This document shows, in pieces, positions 1 through 11,900 of a stretch of DNA of 52,060 nucleotides. The DNA lies in contig JARGOD010000027.1 of NCBI GenBank assembly GCA_029210205.1, forward strand, positions 1-52,060, written 5' to 3'. Position 1 is the stretch's first letter, and every line of letters starts with the position of its first letter. Below the pieces are notes generated by a model that did no database searches, had not been told where the DNA came from, and worked only from the letters and a program-made list of their open reading frames with translations. The DNA is from Verrucomicrobiales bacterium (GTDB taxonomy: Bacteria > Verrucomicrobiota > Verrucomicrobiia > Verrucomicrobiales > DEV007). The position numbers and the translations under genes were made by a program.

Positions 1-29
1 TCAGCCTCAGGGCTTCGAGAGTGAGACGT

Positions 30-100
30 TGGAGTGAGGCCTTCAGGCCTTGGCGGAAGAAATCGTTCCCGCATCGGAAAGGCCTGAAGGCCTCACTCCA
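30..100. repeat. Perfect 22-bp inverted repeat (REP-like hairpin)
   Basis: Positions 30-51 and 79-100 are exact reverse complements over 22 bp, separated by 27 nt. The arms contain the nested palindrome-like core AGGCCTTCAGGCCT. The element lies just beyond the 3' end of the minus-strand methyltransferase gene, where a hairpin could act as a terminator or mRNA stabiliser. There is no T-run, so it looks more like a dispersed REP/MITE-type repeat than a simple terminator. No second copy was noticed in this window. Confidence 0.8.
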
Positions 101-106
101 GCCCCA

Positions 107-1330
107 TCAGTCTCTCCGTTCCAGCGTCACGACGCATTCCAAGTGCCTCGTCTGAGGAAACAAATCGAAGGGCTGTATCTTCGTAATCTCATAATGGTCC
201 TTCATCTGTTCAAGATCACGAATCTGGGTCGCCGGATTGCAGCTCACGTAGACGACTCGCTTCGGACCGAACTCGATGAGCTGCTCCAAAAACTCAGGAC
301 TGCTTCCTTTTCTCGGAGGATCAATGACGACGGCGGTTTTCCCGGCAGGGTATTTCACTTCCGCGAAGATGTTCGTCGCATCCCCCTGGATGAAGGTGCA
401 ATTCTCGGTCCCGTTCTGACTGGCATTGCGTTTTGCCCAATCGATCGATGACTCGCTGATTTCAATACCGACGGCTTCCTTGAAATCCCGCGCCGCACTG
501 AGGCAAAAGAGACCCGAACCGCAATAAGCATCGACGAGATACTCAACTCCGCCTTCACCCAGGGCCTCCGATTTCACGTGATTGGCAAAGGCCGGGAGAA
601 TGTGCGGGTTGTTCTGAAAGAACTCACCGGCATGGAAAGAGAAGCGGAGGTCACCGACCATTTCCTCGCACATCTCCGTCGGGTCGGTGCAAACGTAGCC
701 GTCAATGGAGTCACGAAGGAGAAGCGTCGCTCCTTTCTTGTAGCTTTTCGCATTGGCGGTGACACGCGCACGCACTTCAGGCAGCTTTTCATTGATCGTG
801 TCTGATGCAATCGGACAGCTCGTGACATCGAGGACCTGCTGACGCCGATCCTGCAGGAGGAAGCCGATCGGTCCCATGCTTCCGTCCTTCGGACGCTGGA
901 AGTGCGGCGTGATCTTTGACCGATACCCGTAGGTAACGGGGGAGGGGAAGACCGGAGAAACCGGAAACTCGATTCCCGCCATGCGACGGAGCAGTTCCGA
1001 GACTTGGTCCTGCTTCCAGTCGAGCTGCGCCTCGTAGGAAAAGTTCTGATACTGGCAACCGCCACATTGCCCGAAAAGCGGACATACGGGCTCGACACGG
1101 TGGGGAGAAGGCTCGATCACCTCAATCAAATCCGCTTCTGAGAAATTAGCACTGTTTCGGAAGACCCGTGCCTTCACTTTTTCATTAGGAAGTGCGTGCG
1201 AAACAAAAATGACCCAGTCATTGATTCGCCCAACGCCTTTTCCAAGGTTAGTCAGGGAATCAATCTCGAGGATAATTTCCTCGTGATAATCGTAAGGGTC
1301 AGGGTTGAACTTTTTCGGCTTTCTCGACAT
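107..1330 (-). CDS. rlmD: 23S rRNA (uracil-5-)-methyltransferase, RlmD/TrmA family
   Basis: This encodes a 407-residue SAM-dependent RNA m5U methyltransferase. An N-terminal TRAM-like beta-barrel (about residues 15-75) is followed by the Cys cluster C83, C89, C92 and C172, which matches the [4Fe-4S] ligands of RlmD. The SAM-binding motif DAYCGSG lies near 268-273, DPPRKG near 337, and the catalytic Cys is C364 in YVSCNP. The start at 1330 (MSRKPKKF) was chosen over an in-frame ATG 10 codons upstream because TRAM proteins normally begin close to the barrel; no clear ribosome site decides it. RlmD methylates U1939 of 23S rRNA in E. coli, but the family also includes RlmC, RlmCD and TrmA, so the target base is inferred. 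It is divergent from glgB, with 81 bp between the starts. Confidence 0.88.
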   Translation of the reverse strand: MSRKPKKFNPDPYDYHEEIILEIDSLTNLGKGVGRINDWVIFVSHALPNEKVKARVFRNSANFSEADLIEVIEPSPHRVEPVCPLFGQCGGCQYQNFSYEAQLDWKQDQVSELLRRMAGIEFPVSPVFPSPVTYGYRSKITPHFQRPKDGSMGPIGFLLQDRRQQVLDVTSCPIASDTINEKLPEVRARVTANAKSYKKGATLLLRDSIDGYVCTDPTEMCEEMVGDLRFSFHAGEFFQNNPHILPAFANHVKSEALGEGGVEYLVDAYCGSGLFCLSAARDFKEAVGIEISESSIDWAKRNASQNGTENCTFIQGDATNIFAEVKYPAGKTAVVIDPPRKGSSPEFLEQLIEFGPKRVVYVSCNPATQIRDLEQMKDHYEITKIQPFDLFPQTRHLECVVTLERRD

Positions 1331-1411
1331 GGCATTGAAGATGCTAGGCAAACTACGCAATCTTCCCCCGACCGCTTTAGAAATTTCATTCTTAGCTTAC
1401 ACTATTTCGTG

Positions 1412-3619
1412 ATGCCGTCAGAACGAACCACTTACACGACCGACTCAAACGAGATTTCTCAGATTCTTGGAGCCTCTCACGCAGACCCTTTCGGGTTTCT
1501 GGGGCTCCACGAGAACACGGCTGGGAAGGGAATGGTCCTGCGAGTTTTCCGTCCCGAGACCTCCGGAGTTTCTCTGATTCCTTCGGGCGGTTCCCCTGTC
1601 GAAATGACGAGTCTGGATCCTGCCGGTTTCTACGAAATAGTTCTCCCGGAAGCGGAGGAGCGTTTCAGCTACGAGCTGCAATTTAAGTTTAAAAGCGGTG
1701 AGAGTCTCACCATGGCCGATCCCTACTCGTTCGGACCGATCCTCGGCGAACAGGACCTCCACTTTTTCGGAGAGGGAAACCATCGTCATCTCTACGACTG
1801 CATGGGTGCTCACCTTAAGAAGGTCGGCGAAACAGCCGGAATCCACTTCGCGGTCTGGGCGCCCAACGCTCACCGCGTCAGCGTCGTCGGTGATTTTAAC
1901 GTTTGGGACGGACGCGTTCACCCAATGCGGAACCACAACGGAACCTGGGAGATCTTCCTCCCGGGGATTGCGACAGGCGAACACTACAAATTTGAGATCG
2001 TCGGCGCAGAGGGAAACCTCTTTGTGAAGAGCGACCCGTATGCCTTCTTCTCTCAACATGGCACCCAGACGGCGAGCATCACTTATGACCTCGATCGATA
2101 CCTGTGGAAGGACGAAGACTGGATGCAAAAGCGCGCCGAGTCTGATCCCTATCACGGACCCATGTCGATCTACGAAGTCCACCTCGGATCCTGGAAGCGC
2201 CGCTTTGAAGAAGAGAATCGCTTTCTCACCTACCTCGAGCTCGCCGACGAGCTTGTCGATTACGTCGAGGAGATGGGTTACACCCACATCGAGCTCATGC
2301 CGGTCGCGGAATTTCCTTTCGACGGGTCGTGGGGCTATCAGGTCTGTGGCTATTTTGCGCCGACAAGTCGCTTTGGTTCTCCGGATGAATTCCGAGAGTT
2401 CGTCGACCGCTGCCACCAGCGTGGTATTGGAGTCATCGTCGACTGGGTCCCTGCCCACTTCCCGAAAGATGCGCATGGTCTCGCCAAGTTCGATGGCACC
2501 GCGCTCTACGAGCACGCCGACCCGAGACAGGGCGAGCATGCTGACTGGGGCACGCTGATCTTCAATTTCGGTCGCAACGAAGTCCGGAACTTCCTGATCA
2601 GCAATGCGATGTTCTGGCTGAAAGAATTTCATATCGACGGTCTCCGCGTCGACGCCGTCGCCTCACTGCTCTATCTCGACTACTCGCGCGAGGAGGGGCA
2701 ATGGATCCCGAATCAATATGGTGGCCGCGAAAATATCGAAGCGATCGAATTCTTGAAGCAGCTGAATCAGGTCTGCTACGAGGAGAATCCGGGAATCATG
2801 ACTATCGCCGAGGAATCCACTGCTTTCCCCGGCGTCTCCCGTCCCGTTGACACTGGCGGTCTCGGGTTTGGATTCAAGTGGAACATGGGCTGGATGAATG
2901 ACTCGCTCAGCTACATGGAGCACGAGCCGGTCCACCGAAAGTATCACCACGGGATGGCCACCTTTTCGATGATCTATGCCTATCACGAAAATTATGTTCT
3001 CGTTCTGAGCCACGACGAAGTCGTTCATGGCAAAGGATCACTGATTCAAAAAATGCCCGGTGACCGCTGGCAGCAATTAGCGAATGCCCGCATGTTCCTC
3101 TCCTGGATGTTTGCGCACCCGGGTAAGAAACTCCTGTTTCAGGGCATCGATATCGGCCAGTCAGAAGAATGGAATCACAATCAAAGCCTTCCGTGGCATC
3201 TTCTTGATTATCAGGAACATGTTGGATTTCAACGCATCGTTAAAGACCTGAACCATCTCTACGTTGCCGAACCTGCTCTGCATGAACTCGATCATGAGCC
3301 CGGCGGTTTCGAGTGGATCGATCATGGAGATGCCAAGCACAGCCTTTTTACTTTCATCCGCCGCAGTATAAGTGGAGAAACAATTATCGTGGCCGTGAAC
3401 GCCACTCCAGTGCCACGCGAGGGATATCATCTCGGTGTTCCCGAAGGAGGCTTCTACGAGGAAATTCTGAACTCAGATTCGGAGATTTACGGAGGCGCAA
3501 ACGTCGGATCAGGCGGTGGCATTCCTTCGCAGGACCATGAAGCTCACGGGCGACCTCAGTCGATCCAAGTGAACATCCCGCCTCTCGGCACCGTGATTTT
3601 CAAAAAACGCGCCGTCTGA
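1412..3619 (+). CDS. glgB: 1,4-alpha-glucan branching enzyme
   Basis: This is a 735-residue GH13 glycogen branching enzyme, which transfers alpha-1,4 glucan segments to form alpha-1,6 branches in the cytoplasm. An N-terminal CBM48-type region (DPFGFLGLH) is followed by a second beta-sandwich and the TIM barrel. The nucleophile is D414 in DGLRVDAV, the acid/base E467 in IAEEST, and the transition-state Asp D535 in LSHDEVVHG. The length matches the two-N-domain GlgB class. ATG 1412 was chosen because the family N-terminus begins just after it; the reading frame is open further upstream, but that part overlaps the divergent gene. No other glycogen gene is in the window. A strong hairpin follows the stop codon. 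Confidence 0.95.
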   Translation: MPSERTTYTTDSNEISQILGASHADPFGFLGLHENTAGKGMVLRVFRPETSGVSLIPSGGSPVEMTSLDPAGFYEIVLPEAEERFSYELQFKFKSGESLTMADPYSFGPILGEQDLHFFGEGNHRHLYDCMGAHLKKVGETAGIHFAVWAPNAHRVSVVGDFNVWDGRVHPMRNHNGTWEIFLPGIATGEHYKFEIVGAEGNLFVKSDPYAFFSQHGTQTASITYDLDRYLWKDEDWMQKRAESDPYHGPMSIYEVHLGSWKRRFEEENRFLTYLELADELVDYVEEMGYTHIELMPVAEFPFDGSWGYQVCGYFAPTSRFGSPDEFREFVDRCHQRGIGVIVDWVPAHFPKDAHGLAKFDGTALYEHADPRQGEHADWGTLIFNFGRNEVRNFLISNAMFWLKEFHIDGLRVDAVASLLYLDYSREEGQWIPNQYGGRENIEAIEFLKQLNQVCYEENPGIMTIAEESTAFPGVSRPVDTGGLGFGFKWNMGWMNDSLSYMEHEPVHRKYHHGMATFSMIYAYHENYVLVLSHDEVVHGKGSLIQKMPGDRWQQLANARMFLSWMFAHPGKKLLFQGIDIGQSEEWNHNQSLPWHLLDYQEHVGFQRIVKDLNHLYVAEPALHELDHEPGGFEWIDHGDAKHSLFTFIRRSISGETIIVAVNATPVPREGYHLGVPEGGFYEEILNSDSEIYGGANVGSGGGIPSQDHEAHGRPQSIQVNIPPLGTVIFKKRAV

Positions 3620-3627
3620 GGAAACGA

Positions 3628-3655
3628 AAAACGGAGGGCAGAAGCCCTCCGTTTT
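3628..3655. terminator. Bidirectional intrinsic terminator
   Basis: A 12-bp perfect stem (3628-3639 with 3644-3655; AAAACGGAGGGC and its complement) encloses a 4-nt loop. It has As on one side and Ts on the other, so it can terminate glgB on the plus strand and the small lipoprotein gene on the minus strand. It lies 8 nt after the glgB stop. Confidence 0.88.
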
Positions 3656-3701
3656 CGAAAGTTAAGCTACCGTTCGAGGCAGCACTATCTGATCTGTCCG
3701 A

Positions 3702-3932
3702 TCAATGATAGTAGTAGTTTCGGCGAGCGCGCTTCTTGGAAATTTCTGAACCGGCAACGGCACCAATCGCGCCACCAATGAGGGCTCCGGTTCCATCACC
3801 AATAAGGGCGCCTGTTCCAGCACCAATGGCACCACCGACTAAAGCTCCGCGCTCACCGGGAGTGCAGGAAACGGCGCCAAGGCCAAGGAGAGCGCAAGCG
3901 CCCATGAGTGTTGCTTTTCCGTACTTTTTCAT
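3702..3932 (-). CDS. Small glycine-zipper lipoprotein
   Basis: This 76-residue protein has a short signal sequence and a lipobox ending LGAVSC, so Cys23 is the likely lipidation site. The mature part is almost entirely a glycine-zipper segment with repeated GALIG/GGAIGA units (about residues 29-62), followed by a basic tail (SKKRARRNYYYH). Such peptides are typical of small outer-membrane or envelope-stress lipoproteins with Rick_17kDa/OmpA-like glycine zippers. A role in membrane association or oligomerisation is inferred; no enzymatic activity is suggested. It stands alone and is convergent with glgB. Confidence 0.75.
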   Translation of the reverse strand: MKKYGKATLMGACALLGLGAVSCTPGERGALVGGAIGAGTGALIGDGTGALIGGAIGAVAGSEISKKRARRNYYYH

Positions 3933-3990
3933 ATCTGACTAGGTAATTGAGTTATCGACTTGGTTTCTGTTTATGCTGAATAGCCGATCC

Positions 3991-4005
3991 TCGTTCGACG
4001 AACGA
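3991..4005. promoter_or_regulatory. Hyphenated palindrome, possible operator
   Basis: TCGTTCG-A-CGAACGA forms a perfect 7+1+7 palindrome about 60 bp upstream of the lipoprotein start on the minus strand and about 180 bp upstream of purE. Its position in the divergent intergenic region suits a dimeric regulator. A candidate sigma70-like promoter for purE lies downstream of it (TTGCCC at 4109-4114, GATAAA at 4132-4137, 17-bp spacer). Both are by eye only. Confidence 0.25.
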
Positions 4006-4187
4006 CCTTGATTCATTATTTAAACAATATCACTTCAGCAGATTCATCAAGAAGAAGCGAGGTAAAAACTGTTTCGATTTTGGGCAAATCGGTCTTCCGC
4101 AAAAATCCTTGCCCCACCGACCTATTCGGCGGATAAAGACTCTGCACTCTTCGGGCAGCAATTGACCGATCACGATAGAACACGCTT

Positions 4188-4709
4188 ATGGCCGACAATT
4201 CATCAAGCTCCAGTCCGCTCGTCGGAATCATCATGGGCAGCACATCCGACTGGCCGACGATGTCTAAAGCCGCCGCGGTTCTCAATGATTTCGGCATTCC
4301 CTTTGAATCGAAAGTCGTCAGTGCACACCGCACCCCGGAATTACTCTACGACTACTCCAAATCAGCACGCGAACGTGGGCTGAAATGCATCATCGCCGGA
4401 GCTGGCGGGGCGGCACACCTTCCGGGAATGGCCTCGGCCCTCACCACCGTCCCTGTTCTTGCGGTACCGGTGAAATCACGCGTCCTCAACGGCGTTGACT
4501 CGCTTCTATCCATCGTGCAGATGCCTGCCGGGATTCCCACGGCGACTTTTGCAATCGGAGAGGCAGGTGCCACCAATGCGGGTCTCTTTGCTGTCTCGCT
4601 CCTCGCAAACGAAGATGAAGAAGTCAGTCGAAAACTGATCAGCTACCGCGAATCGCTTCGCGCGAAAGTGGAAGCCTCTGAACTGCCGTCTCTCGACGAA
4701 GAGGCATGA
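4188..4709 (+). CDS. purE: N5-carboxyaminoimidazole ribonucleotide mutase
   Basis: This 173-residue class I PurE converts N5-CAIR to CAIR in de novo purine synthesis. The N-terminal GSTSDW motif (residues 17-22), the SAHRTPE motif with H47, the [11 protein letters not shown] loop and the C-terminal [10 protein letters not shown] segment are all present. PurE forms an octamer and works together with PurK. The start codon gives a short Ser-rich leader before the first beta-strand. Its stop overlaps the purK start by 4 bases (ATGA), so the two are almost certainly co-transcribed and translationally coupled. Confidence 0.95.
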   Translation: MADNSSSSSPLVGIIMGSTSDWPTMSKAAAVLNDFGIPFESKVVSAHRTPELLYDYSKSARERGLKCIIAGAGGAAHLPGMASALTTVPVLAVPVKSRVLNGVDSLLSIVQMPAGIPTATFAIGEAGATNAGLFAVSLLANEDEEVSRKLISYRESLRAKVEASELPSLDEEA

Positions 4710-5866
4710 GTTCGAAGGTAACTCTTCCCGGCTCAACGATCGGCATCCTCGGAGGTGGCCAGCTTGGCCGCATGCTTACGATCGTGGCAAAACGCATGGG
4801 CTATCGCGTCGTGAGCTGGGTCGGAGGCCCTGACAACGGACCGGCCGGCCTTGCAGATCTCATCATCGAGGACGCCTTCGACCGCGCCGAAGGCCTCGCT
4901 CGTTTTCTCGACGAAGCCGATGTCGCCACGGTCGAGTTCGAAAACATTCCAAAGCCGCTCCTTGAAACCATCGCCGCAAAGATGCCGCTCCATCCCGGAG
5001 CTGAGGCGATTACGATCGGGCAGCACCGCGAGCGGGAAAAAGACTTTCTTTCCTCCAATGAAATCCCCTGCGCTAATTACGCCGTGGTCGATTCTGTAGA
5101 AACCTTGAAGACCGCCCTCGCGGGACTCCCCGATCGGGGGGGCATCCTCAAAACCGCCGAGTTCGGCTACGACGGCAAGGGCCAGCTCCCCGTCACCCGC
5201 GAGGACGATGCCGACAGGATATGGGCTGAATTCGATGCGCCCCGCGCTGTCCTCGAAGAAAAGATCGATCTCGCCGCCGAGCTATCCGTCCTCGTCGTGC
5301 GCGGACAGAACGGGGAAACGGTCACCTACGACCCGGCCGAAAACATTCACCGGGATCACATTCTCGACGTCTCCATCGTCCCGGCCCGACTCGACCGCAG
5401 CATCCTCGACGAAGCAGAGGCAATCGCCCTTCGTGTCGCCGAAGCTCTCAACTACGTCGGCATTCTCGCGGTTGAATTTTTTGTCTCAGGCGATGGACGG
5501 CTTCTCGTCAATGAGATGGCACCACGCCCACACAACTCGGGCCATCACACCATCGACGCCTGTGAAACCTCCCAGTTCGAGCAGCAATTGCGCGCTGTCT
5601 GTGGCCTTCCGCTGGGCAGCCCGACGCCAATGCGACCCGTCGTGATGCTAAACCTCCTCGGCGATGTCTGGGTCGATAGCGAGGGATCACCCGACTGGCC
5701 CTCGATCCTCGCGATGCCGGGAACGACGCTGCACCTCTACGGCAAGGCGGAGGCGCGTCGGGGACGCAAAATGGGACACCTCAATCTCACGGCGGAAACA
5801 ATCGAGGAAGCGATCGCGCTTCAGAACCGCTCTCGCGAGTTACTCAAGATCCCGCCGCTCAAATAA
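4706..5866 (+). CDS. purK: N5-carboxyaminoimidazole ribonucleotide synthase
   Basis: This 386-residue ATP-grasp enzyme makes N5-CAIR from AIR, bicarbonate and ATP, the substrate for the neighbouring PurE. The N-terminal [12 protein letters not shown] nucleotide-fold motif, the central [15 protein letters not shown]-grasp segment, AVEFFV, and the [15 protein letters not shown] signature are intact. It overlaps purE by an ATGA junction. The stop codon is 57 nt before the NRPS-PKS start, so read-through transcription into that gene is possible, although an AT-rich leader lies between them. Confidence 0.95.
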   Translation: MSSKVTLPGSTIGILGGGQLGRMLTIVAKRMGYRVVSWVGGPDNGPAGLADLIIEDAFDRAEGLARFLDEADVATVEFENIPKPLLETIAAKMPLHPGAEAITIGQHREREKDFLSSNEIPCANYAVVDSVETLKTALAGLPDRGGILKTAEFGYDGKGQLPVTREDDADRIWAEFDAPRAVLEEKIDLAAELSVLVVRGQNGETVTYDPAENIHRDHILDVSIVPARLDRSILDEAEAIALRVAEALNYVGILAVEFFVSGDGRLLVNEMAPRPHNSGHHTIDACETSQFEQQLRAVCGLPLGSPTPMRPVVMLNLLGDVWVDSEGSPDWPSILAMPGTTLHLYGKAEARRGRKMGHLNLTAETIEEAIALQNRSRELLKIPPLK

Positions 5867-5923
5867 CGGGTCTCTTTATAATTATATTTTCCATAATTAT
5901 TATATTGTCATGAGAAGACTTCG
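5867..5923 (+). promoter_or_regulatory. AT-rich leader with twin palindromes upstream of the NRPS-PKS gene
   Basis: The 57-nt gap after purK is strikingly AT-rich within GC-rich surroundings. It holds the 10-bp palindrome TATAATTATA (5877-5886) and a second copy of its 8-bp core ATAATTAT (5893-5900), 15 bp apart from centre to centre. It can supply -10-like elements and may be an operator or an unusual promoter. An ATG at 5910 is in another frame and ends after about 22 codons; the large gene apparently starts at GTG 5924. Confidence 0.45.
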
Positions 5924-8900
5924 GTGGTTCATTATGGGACCATCGAACCGTCCACTCCCAGTTCCGACTCTGTTGTAGAAGCCTTCAGCACCGTTGCGTT
6001 GCAGTTTGGTGATCGTATCGCCGTTGCCGGGACTGATCTTTCTTTGACCTACGAGGAGCTTGAAAATCGCTCCAGTGCCCTCGCGGCTCGGCTCGTTCAG
6101 GAAGGGATTCAGCCGGGCGAACCGGTCGGCGTGATCTGCGAACGCAGCCCTCAACTCATCGTTGCCCTCCTCGCGATCCTCAAAGCAGGCGGGGCCTACC
6201 TGCCTTTCGACGCCTCCTACCCGCCGGCGAGACTTCAGTTCATGGCCCAAGATGCCGGGGTAAAATTCGTCCTCGGCGAGGCAGCCACGCCGAAGCTGGA
6301 CGGTGTCAACTCGCTCCCGTTCTCTGATTTTCCTGAATCCGGAGACGCTACCCTCCTGCCGGTTGTCGAGAGAGAATCGCCGGCCTACCTTCTTTACACT
6401 TCCGGATCGACCGGCACCCCTAAGGGCGCCCTCGTGCCTCATCGCGCAATCCTTCGACTCGTCCTCGGCGCGGACTATGTCGAACTCGGCCCGGACACGC
6501 GAATGCTCCAGCATTCGCCAGTCGCTTTCGACGCCTCGACCTTCGAAATCTGGGGACCGCTTCTGAACGGAGGACAGCTCATCCTTTTCCCGGAAGAAAC
6601 GATGACCCTGCGCCGTCTCGGCACCGCCCTGAAGGAAAACGAGATCAACACCCTCTGGCTCACCGCGGGACTTTTCCACGCGCTCGTCGATGAGCGCCTT
6701 GATGATCTTGCTCCGGTCACGCAGCTCCTCGCCGGTGGAGATGTCCTTTCGCCGGTGCGCGCCCGGAAAGTACTCGAGCGATTCCCCGAGCTCAAGCTCA
6801 TCAACGGATACGGGCCAACTGAAAACACGACCTTCACCTGCTGCCATCGGATTCACCCGGAAGACATTGCCAATAACAAGCCTGTCCCTATCGGAAAGCC
6901 GATCAATGGCACTGCTGTTCACCTCCTCGACGAGAACAAACAACCTGTCACACGTGGAGAAACTGGTGAACTTTTCACGAGCGGAGACGGTCTCGCTCTC
7001 GGGTATTGGAAGAGGGATGACCTCACGGCGGAACGATACGTCGCCGCGCCGTGGGATCGCGACTTACGCCTCTATGGAACTGGCGACCTCGCGCGCGAGG
7101 ATGAAAATGGTGTGATCCACTTTGAAGGCCGCCGCGATCAGCAGGTGAAAATCCGGGGCTATCGTCTCGAACTTTCGGAAATCGAAGCCGCGCTCGAATC
7201 ACACGAAGACATCGACCAGGCCGTCGTCACCGCTGAAGAAAGCTCTGACGGGGCCGATAAAACACTTTCCGCCTCGATCGTTTCCACCGCGATGCCCGAC
7301 CGCGAAGCGCTTCTGCATTATCTCGAATCGAAATTACCGGACTACGCGATTCCCGCCTTCTATCGCGAGGTCGAAACGATCCCGCTCACCGCGAACGGGA
7401 AAGTGGATCGCGCCGCCCTCAAAACTTCCCCGACACAAGCTCCGTCGACACCCGCGCAGCCTGATGAAGGAATCGTCGAGTCAATCGTCAGCGAAGTGAC
7501 AGGCCTCGCGAATCCTCCACGCGATGCAAATTTCTTCGATCTCGGGATGAGCTCTCTTCAGATTGCCCGCGCTCACGAGCGCCTCGAAAAAGCCCTTGGG
7601 CGGGAAATCCCCATCACCGCATTTTTTCAGCACACCACGATCCAGCGACTCACGCAACATCTCGACCACGACCAGCAAAGCCTCAGAATCGTTGACCGAC
7701 ACGATCGTGAAGATCGCTCCAGCGACATCGCGATCGTGGGCATGGCAGGGCGTTTCCCAGGTGCGCCTGATGTCGATACTTTCTGGAAAAACCTCCTCGA
7801 AGGACGCGAGACGATTTCCCACTTCACGGAAGAGGAACTCGATTATTCCAACGATCCAAAAAGCGGCGATGAATCTTACGTAAGAGCTCGCGGCATCGTC
7901 GAAGGCTCTGACCTCTTCGATGCGAAACACTTCGGGATTCCGCCCCGCGACGCCGAAGTCCTCGACCCGCAGCATCGGCTCCTCCTTGAGTGTGCACAGG
8001 AAACCCTCGAAAATGCGGGTCATGATCCTGACCGATTCGATGGGAAAATCGGATTCTTCTCCGGCTCGAGCCAAAACTCCTACCTCCTCAACAACCTCTG
8101 CGCCGACCGCGCCTTCGCACGCAAACTCGCGGCAGGTTATCCAGTCAACGATTTCGGTATCCTCTTCGGAAACGATAAAGATTTCCTCCCGACCCGCATT
8201 GCCTACAAGCTGAATCTCAAGGGTCCTGCCATGGCGATCCAATGCGCCTGCTCGACTTCGCTCATCGCGATCACGCAGGCCTGTGAAAGCCTCCGCTCCG
8301 GCACCTCGGACATGGCTCTCGCCGGAGGCATCTCCCTGACATTCCCCCAGAAGCGTGACTACCTCTACACTCCGGAAGGGATGGCTTCCGCTGATGGCCA
8401 CTGCCGCAGCTTCGACGCAGCCGCGACCGGGACCGTCTTCGGAGAAGGGGTCGGACTTGTCGCCCTCCGCCGTCTCGACGAAGCAATTCAGGACGGCGAT
8501 GAAATCATCGCGGTAATCAAAGGCTACGCGCAGAACAACGACGGCGCAGACAAAGCAGGCTACGCGGCACCGAGCGTGAGTGGTCAGATCGAGATGATCC
8601 TCGAAGCACATCGCAATGCCGGCGTCGAAGCCCGCAGCATCGGTTACCTCGAAGCGCACGGCACCGGAACACCGCTCGGCGATCCCATCGAAGTCGCCGC
8701 CCTCACCGAAGCCTTTTCCCGCTCGACCGACGAAACCGCATTCTGCGGGCTCGGAACCGCGAAGACGAATGTCGGTCACCTCGACATCGCCGCCGGTGTC
8801 ACCGGCTTGATCAAAACCGCCCTGACCTTAAAACATGGCGTGATCCCCCCGCTCGCGAATTTTGAGAAGCCGAATCCCAAAATCGACTTCTCCAACTCAG

Positions 8901-11900
8901 CGCTTTTCCCTGTTTCGGAGAAAACCGAATGGCCGAGTCCTGAGGCGCCCCGACGCGCCGGTGTCAGTGCTCTCGGAGTCGGCGGAACGAATGTTCACGT
9001 CGTCCTCGAAGAATCACCACTCCTCGAAAAGACACCTGCTCATCAGTCGAAAAATTATTTCTTACCGCTCTCCGCAACTTCGCCGGAAGCGCTCGCTGCC
9101 TCGGTTCAGCAGCTCGGTGATTTCGCCGGAACGACCCGACTCGACCTCGCCGATATCGCCTTCACACTGCAGGAAGGCCGACGACAGTACGATCATCGCA
9201 CGACGCTTTTCGCGCGTTCGCTGGAGGAGCTGGCGTCTCAATGTCAGGCTCAATCCGGCAAAGCGGTGAAGCGCTCGCCCAATTTCTCGCGCCTTGCCTT
9301 TCTCTTTCCCGGTCAGGGCGCGCAGCACCCCGGTATGGCGCGGGACCTCTACGAAAACGAAGCCGTCTTCCGCGCCGTCCTCGACGAATGCACTGTCATC
9401 CTCGCTCCCGAGATCGGTCTGAACTTGATCGATCTCATCGTCCCCCCGCAGGACCAGCTTGAGGAAATGGCCACAACCCTGCGCGACACGAGTCTCGCTC
9501 AGCCTGCGATTTTTTCAGTCAGCTACGCCCTCGCGAAACAGTGGCAACACTGGGGCATCGAGCCGGAAACTCTCGTCGGTCACAGCATCGGCGAATTTGC
9601 CGCCGCGACCTTTGCCGGGGTCTTCGAACTCCGCGATGCGCTTCTCCTCATCGCAAAGCGGGGCCGCCTCATGAGCGACCTTCCCGGCGGCGTCATGATA
9701 TCAGTGCGCGCCACCGAAACTGAGATCGAACCGTTTCTTGGAGACGATTTCGACCTCGCCGCGATCAACGGCGATAAGGCCCTCGTCCTCGCGGGACCGC
9801 ACGAAGGCGCTGAAGCGTTGGAAGAAAAACTGGACGCGGCAGGCCTCATCGCAAAGCGCCTTCACACCTCACACGCCTTTCACTCACGGATGATGGATCC
9901 CATCGTCGCAGAATTTGAGGCAGCAGTCCGCTCCATTCCACTTTCCGCCCCGAGTCGCCGGATCTTTTCAACCGTGAAAGTCGATTGGCTTTCCGACGCC
10001 GACGCGACCGACCCCGCCTACTGGGCCACTCACCTGCGACAGCCTGTTCGCTTTTATGACGCGATCTCCACGCTCTGGGGCGACGCCGCGACCGGATTCC
10101 TAGAAGTCGGACCCGGCAACACGCTCGCGACTCTCGCCGGACAAAACCCAGATCGCAAGAACGCAGCGCCCTCGCTCTCTTCGCTACCGCATCCAGCGAA
10201 AGACGAATCCTCCCACCAGCACCTTCTTGCAACAGCTGGAGCTCTTTGGACACACGGATGGAAAACCGACTGGGCCACTCTCGAAGAGCGCGGCAGTGCC
10301 CCGCGCCGACGTGTCCCTCTCCCGACTTACCCATTTCAGCGCGAGCGCTACTGGGTCGAGCCGCCAGAGGATACCATCGCGGCAACAGTCACTGAGACCA
10401 CCGCTGAAGTCATCGGGGAAACCGCCGCCGTCCCTGTCGTCCGGGACGAAAAGGCTGAGCTCCAACACATTTTCTCCGAACTCTCCGGCCTCGATCCTGC
10501 CGACATTGCGACCGACGCGACCTTTCTTGAACTGGGCCTCGATTCCCTTCTCCTCACTCAGGCGAGTCGGGAGTTGCAGGAAAATTTCGGCGTCAAGATC
10601 ACGCTGCGGGAACTCATTGACGCCTTCTCGACAGTCGATGCGCTGGCGGAGCATCTCAAGACTCACGGGTCAAAACCGAAAGATCTCGTCGCCCCGATCC
10701 ACGCTCTCGAAGCCCCGGCGACCAAACCCGAACCGGTCTCGGCTCCCTCCCTGAAGCTGAACACAAAACGTTCGAGCGATCTCACTCCGAAGCAGCGTTA
10801 CCACCTTGATGATCTCATCGCGCGATACACGGAACGCACGAAAGGCTCAAAGGCTCTCACCGAAAAGCATCGCAAGGCCCACGCCGACCCCCGCACCGCT
10901 TCCGGATTCAACCGCGAGTGGAAGGAAATGGTCTATCAGATTGTCACGGAGCAATCGAAAGGATCCCGCCTCCTTGATGTCGATGGCAACGAATACATCG
11001 ATATCCTCAATGGCTTCGGCCCCGGATTTCTCGGGCATTCCCCGGACTTTCTCACCAAAGCGATTGAGGAACAGCTCCATCGCGGTATGGAAGTCGGCCC
11101 AAACCAGCGCATCGCGATGGAAGCCGCTGAGCTCTTTTGCGAAGTAACCGGCAACGAGCGCACGAGCTTTGTCTGCACTGGTTCCGAAGCGGTCCAGGCA
11201 GCGATGCGACTTTCCCGAACCGTGACCGGACGCGACAAAGTCGTGATCTTTGCCCGGGACTACCACGGCAATTTTGATGAAGTGCTAGTGCGGGGCGTCA
11301 ACGGAGCGAACGGCCTCAAGTCCCTCCCCGTTGCGCCCGGGATTCCGAAGCGCGCCGCCGGAGACATGATCGTTCTGCCGTATGGCACTGAGGAATCACT
11401 GAGCATCATTCGTCAGAAGGCAGGTGAACTCGCCGCCGTCATCGTCGAGCCGGTGCAGAGCCGTCGCCCCGAATTTAGTCCGCGAGATTTCATCCGCGAA
11501 GTGCGCGAGATCACCCGGGCGTCGGGCACTCTTTTTGTCTTCGACGAAGTCGTGACCGGATTCCGTTTCGGTCCCGGCGGAGCACAGGATTACTACGGCG
11601 TCGATGCTGATCTCGCGACCTACGGTAAAGTCGTCGGTGGAGGCATGCCGGTCGGCGTTGTCTCTGGAAAAGCCGAGTTTATGGACACCTTCGACGGAGG
11701 CGACTGGAGTTATGGCGATGATTCATTTCCGGAAAAACCGGTCACGTTCTTCGCGGGCACCTTTGTCCGTCACCCCCTCGCCATGGCAAGCCTGAAGGCA
11801 ATGCTCACCTTTTTCAAAGAGCAGCCACTTCACTTCTGGCAGGCACTCAACGCAAAAGGGGACCGCCTTGCCGGAACCGTGGACCAGTTCTTTAAGGATC

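Noticed and set aside
4188..5866. purE-purK as part of the biosynthetic cluster
   Set aside because: They are complete housekeeping enzymes of purine synthesis; closeness to the megasynthase may affect transcription but gives no metabolic link.
5910..5978. ATG at 5910 as the start of the megasynthase
   Set aside because: It is in a different frame and stops after about 22 codons; GTG 5924 is the only start near the A1 domain in the correct frame.
7481..8779. A 432-codon open frame antisense to the KS domain
   Set aside because: It mirrors the conserved KS coding sequence, has no recognisable motif and a composition expected from the complementary strand of GC-rich DNA. The same applies to 1445-2632, 12806-13705 and 5900-6943 on the minus strand.
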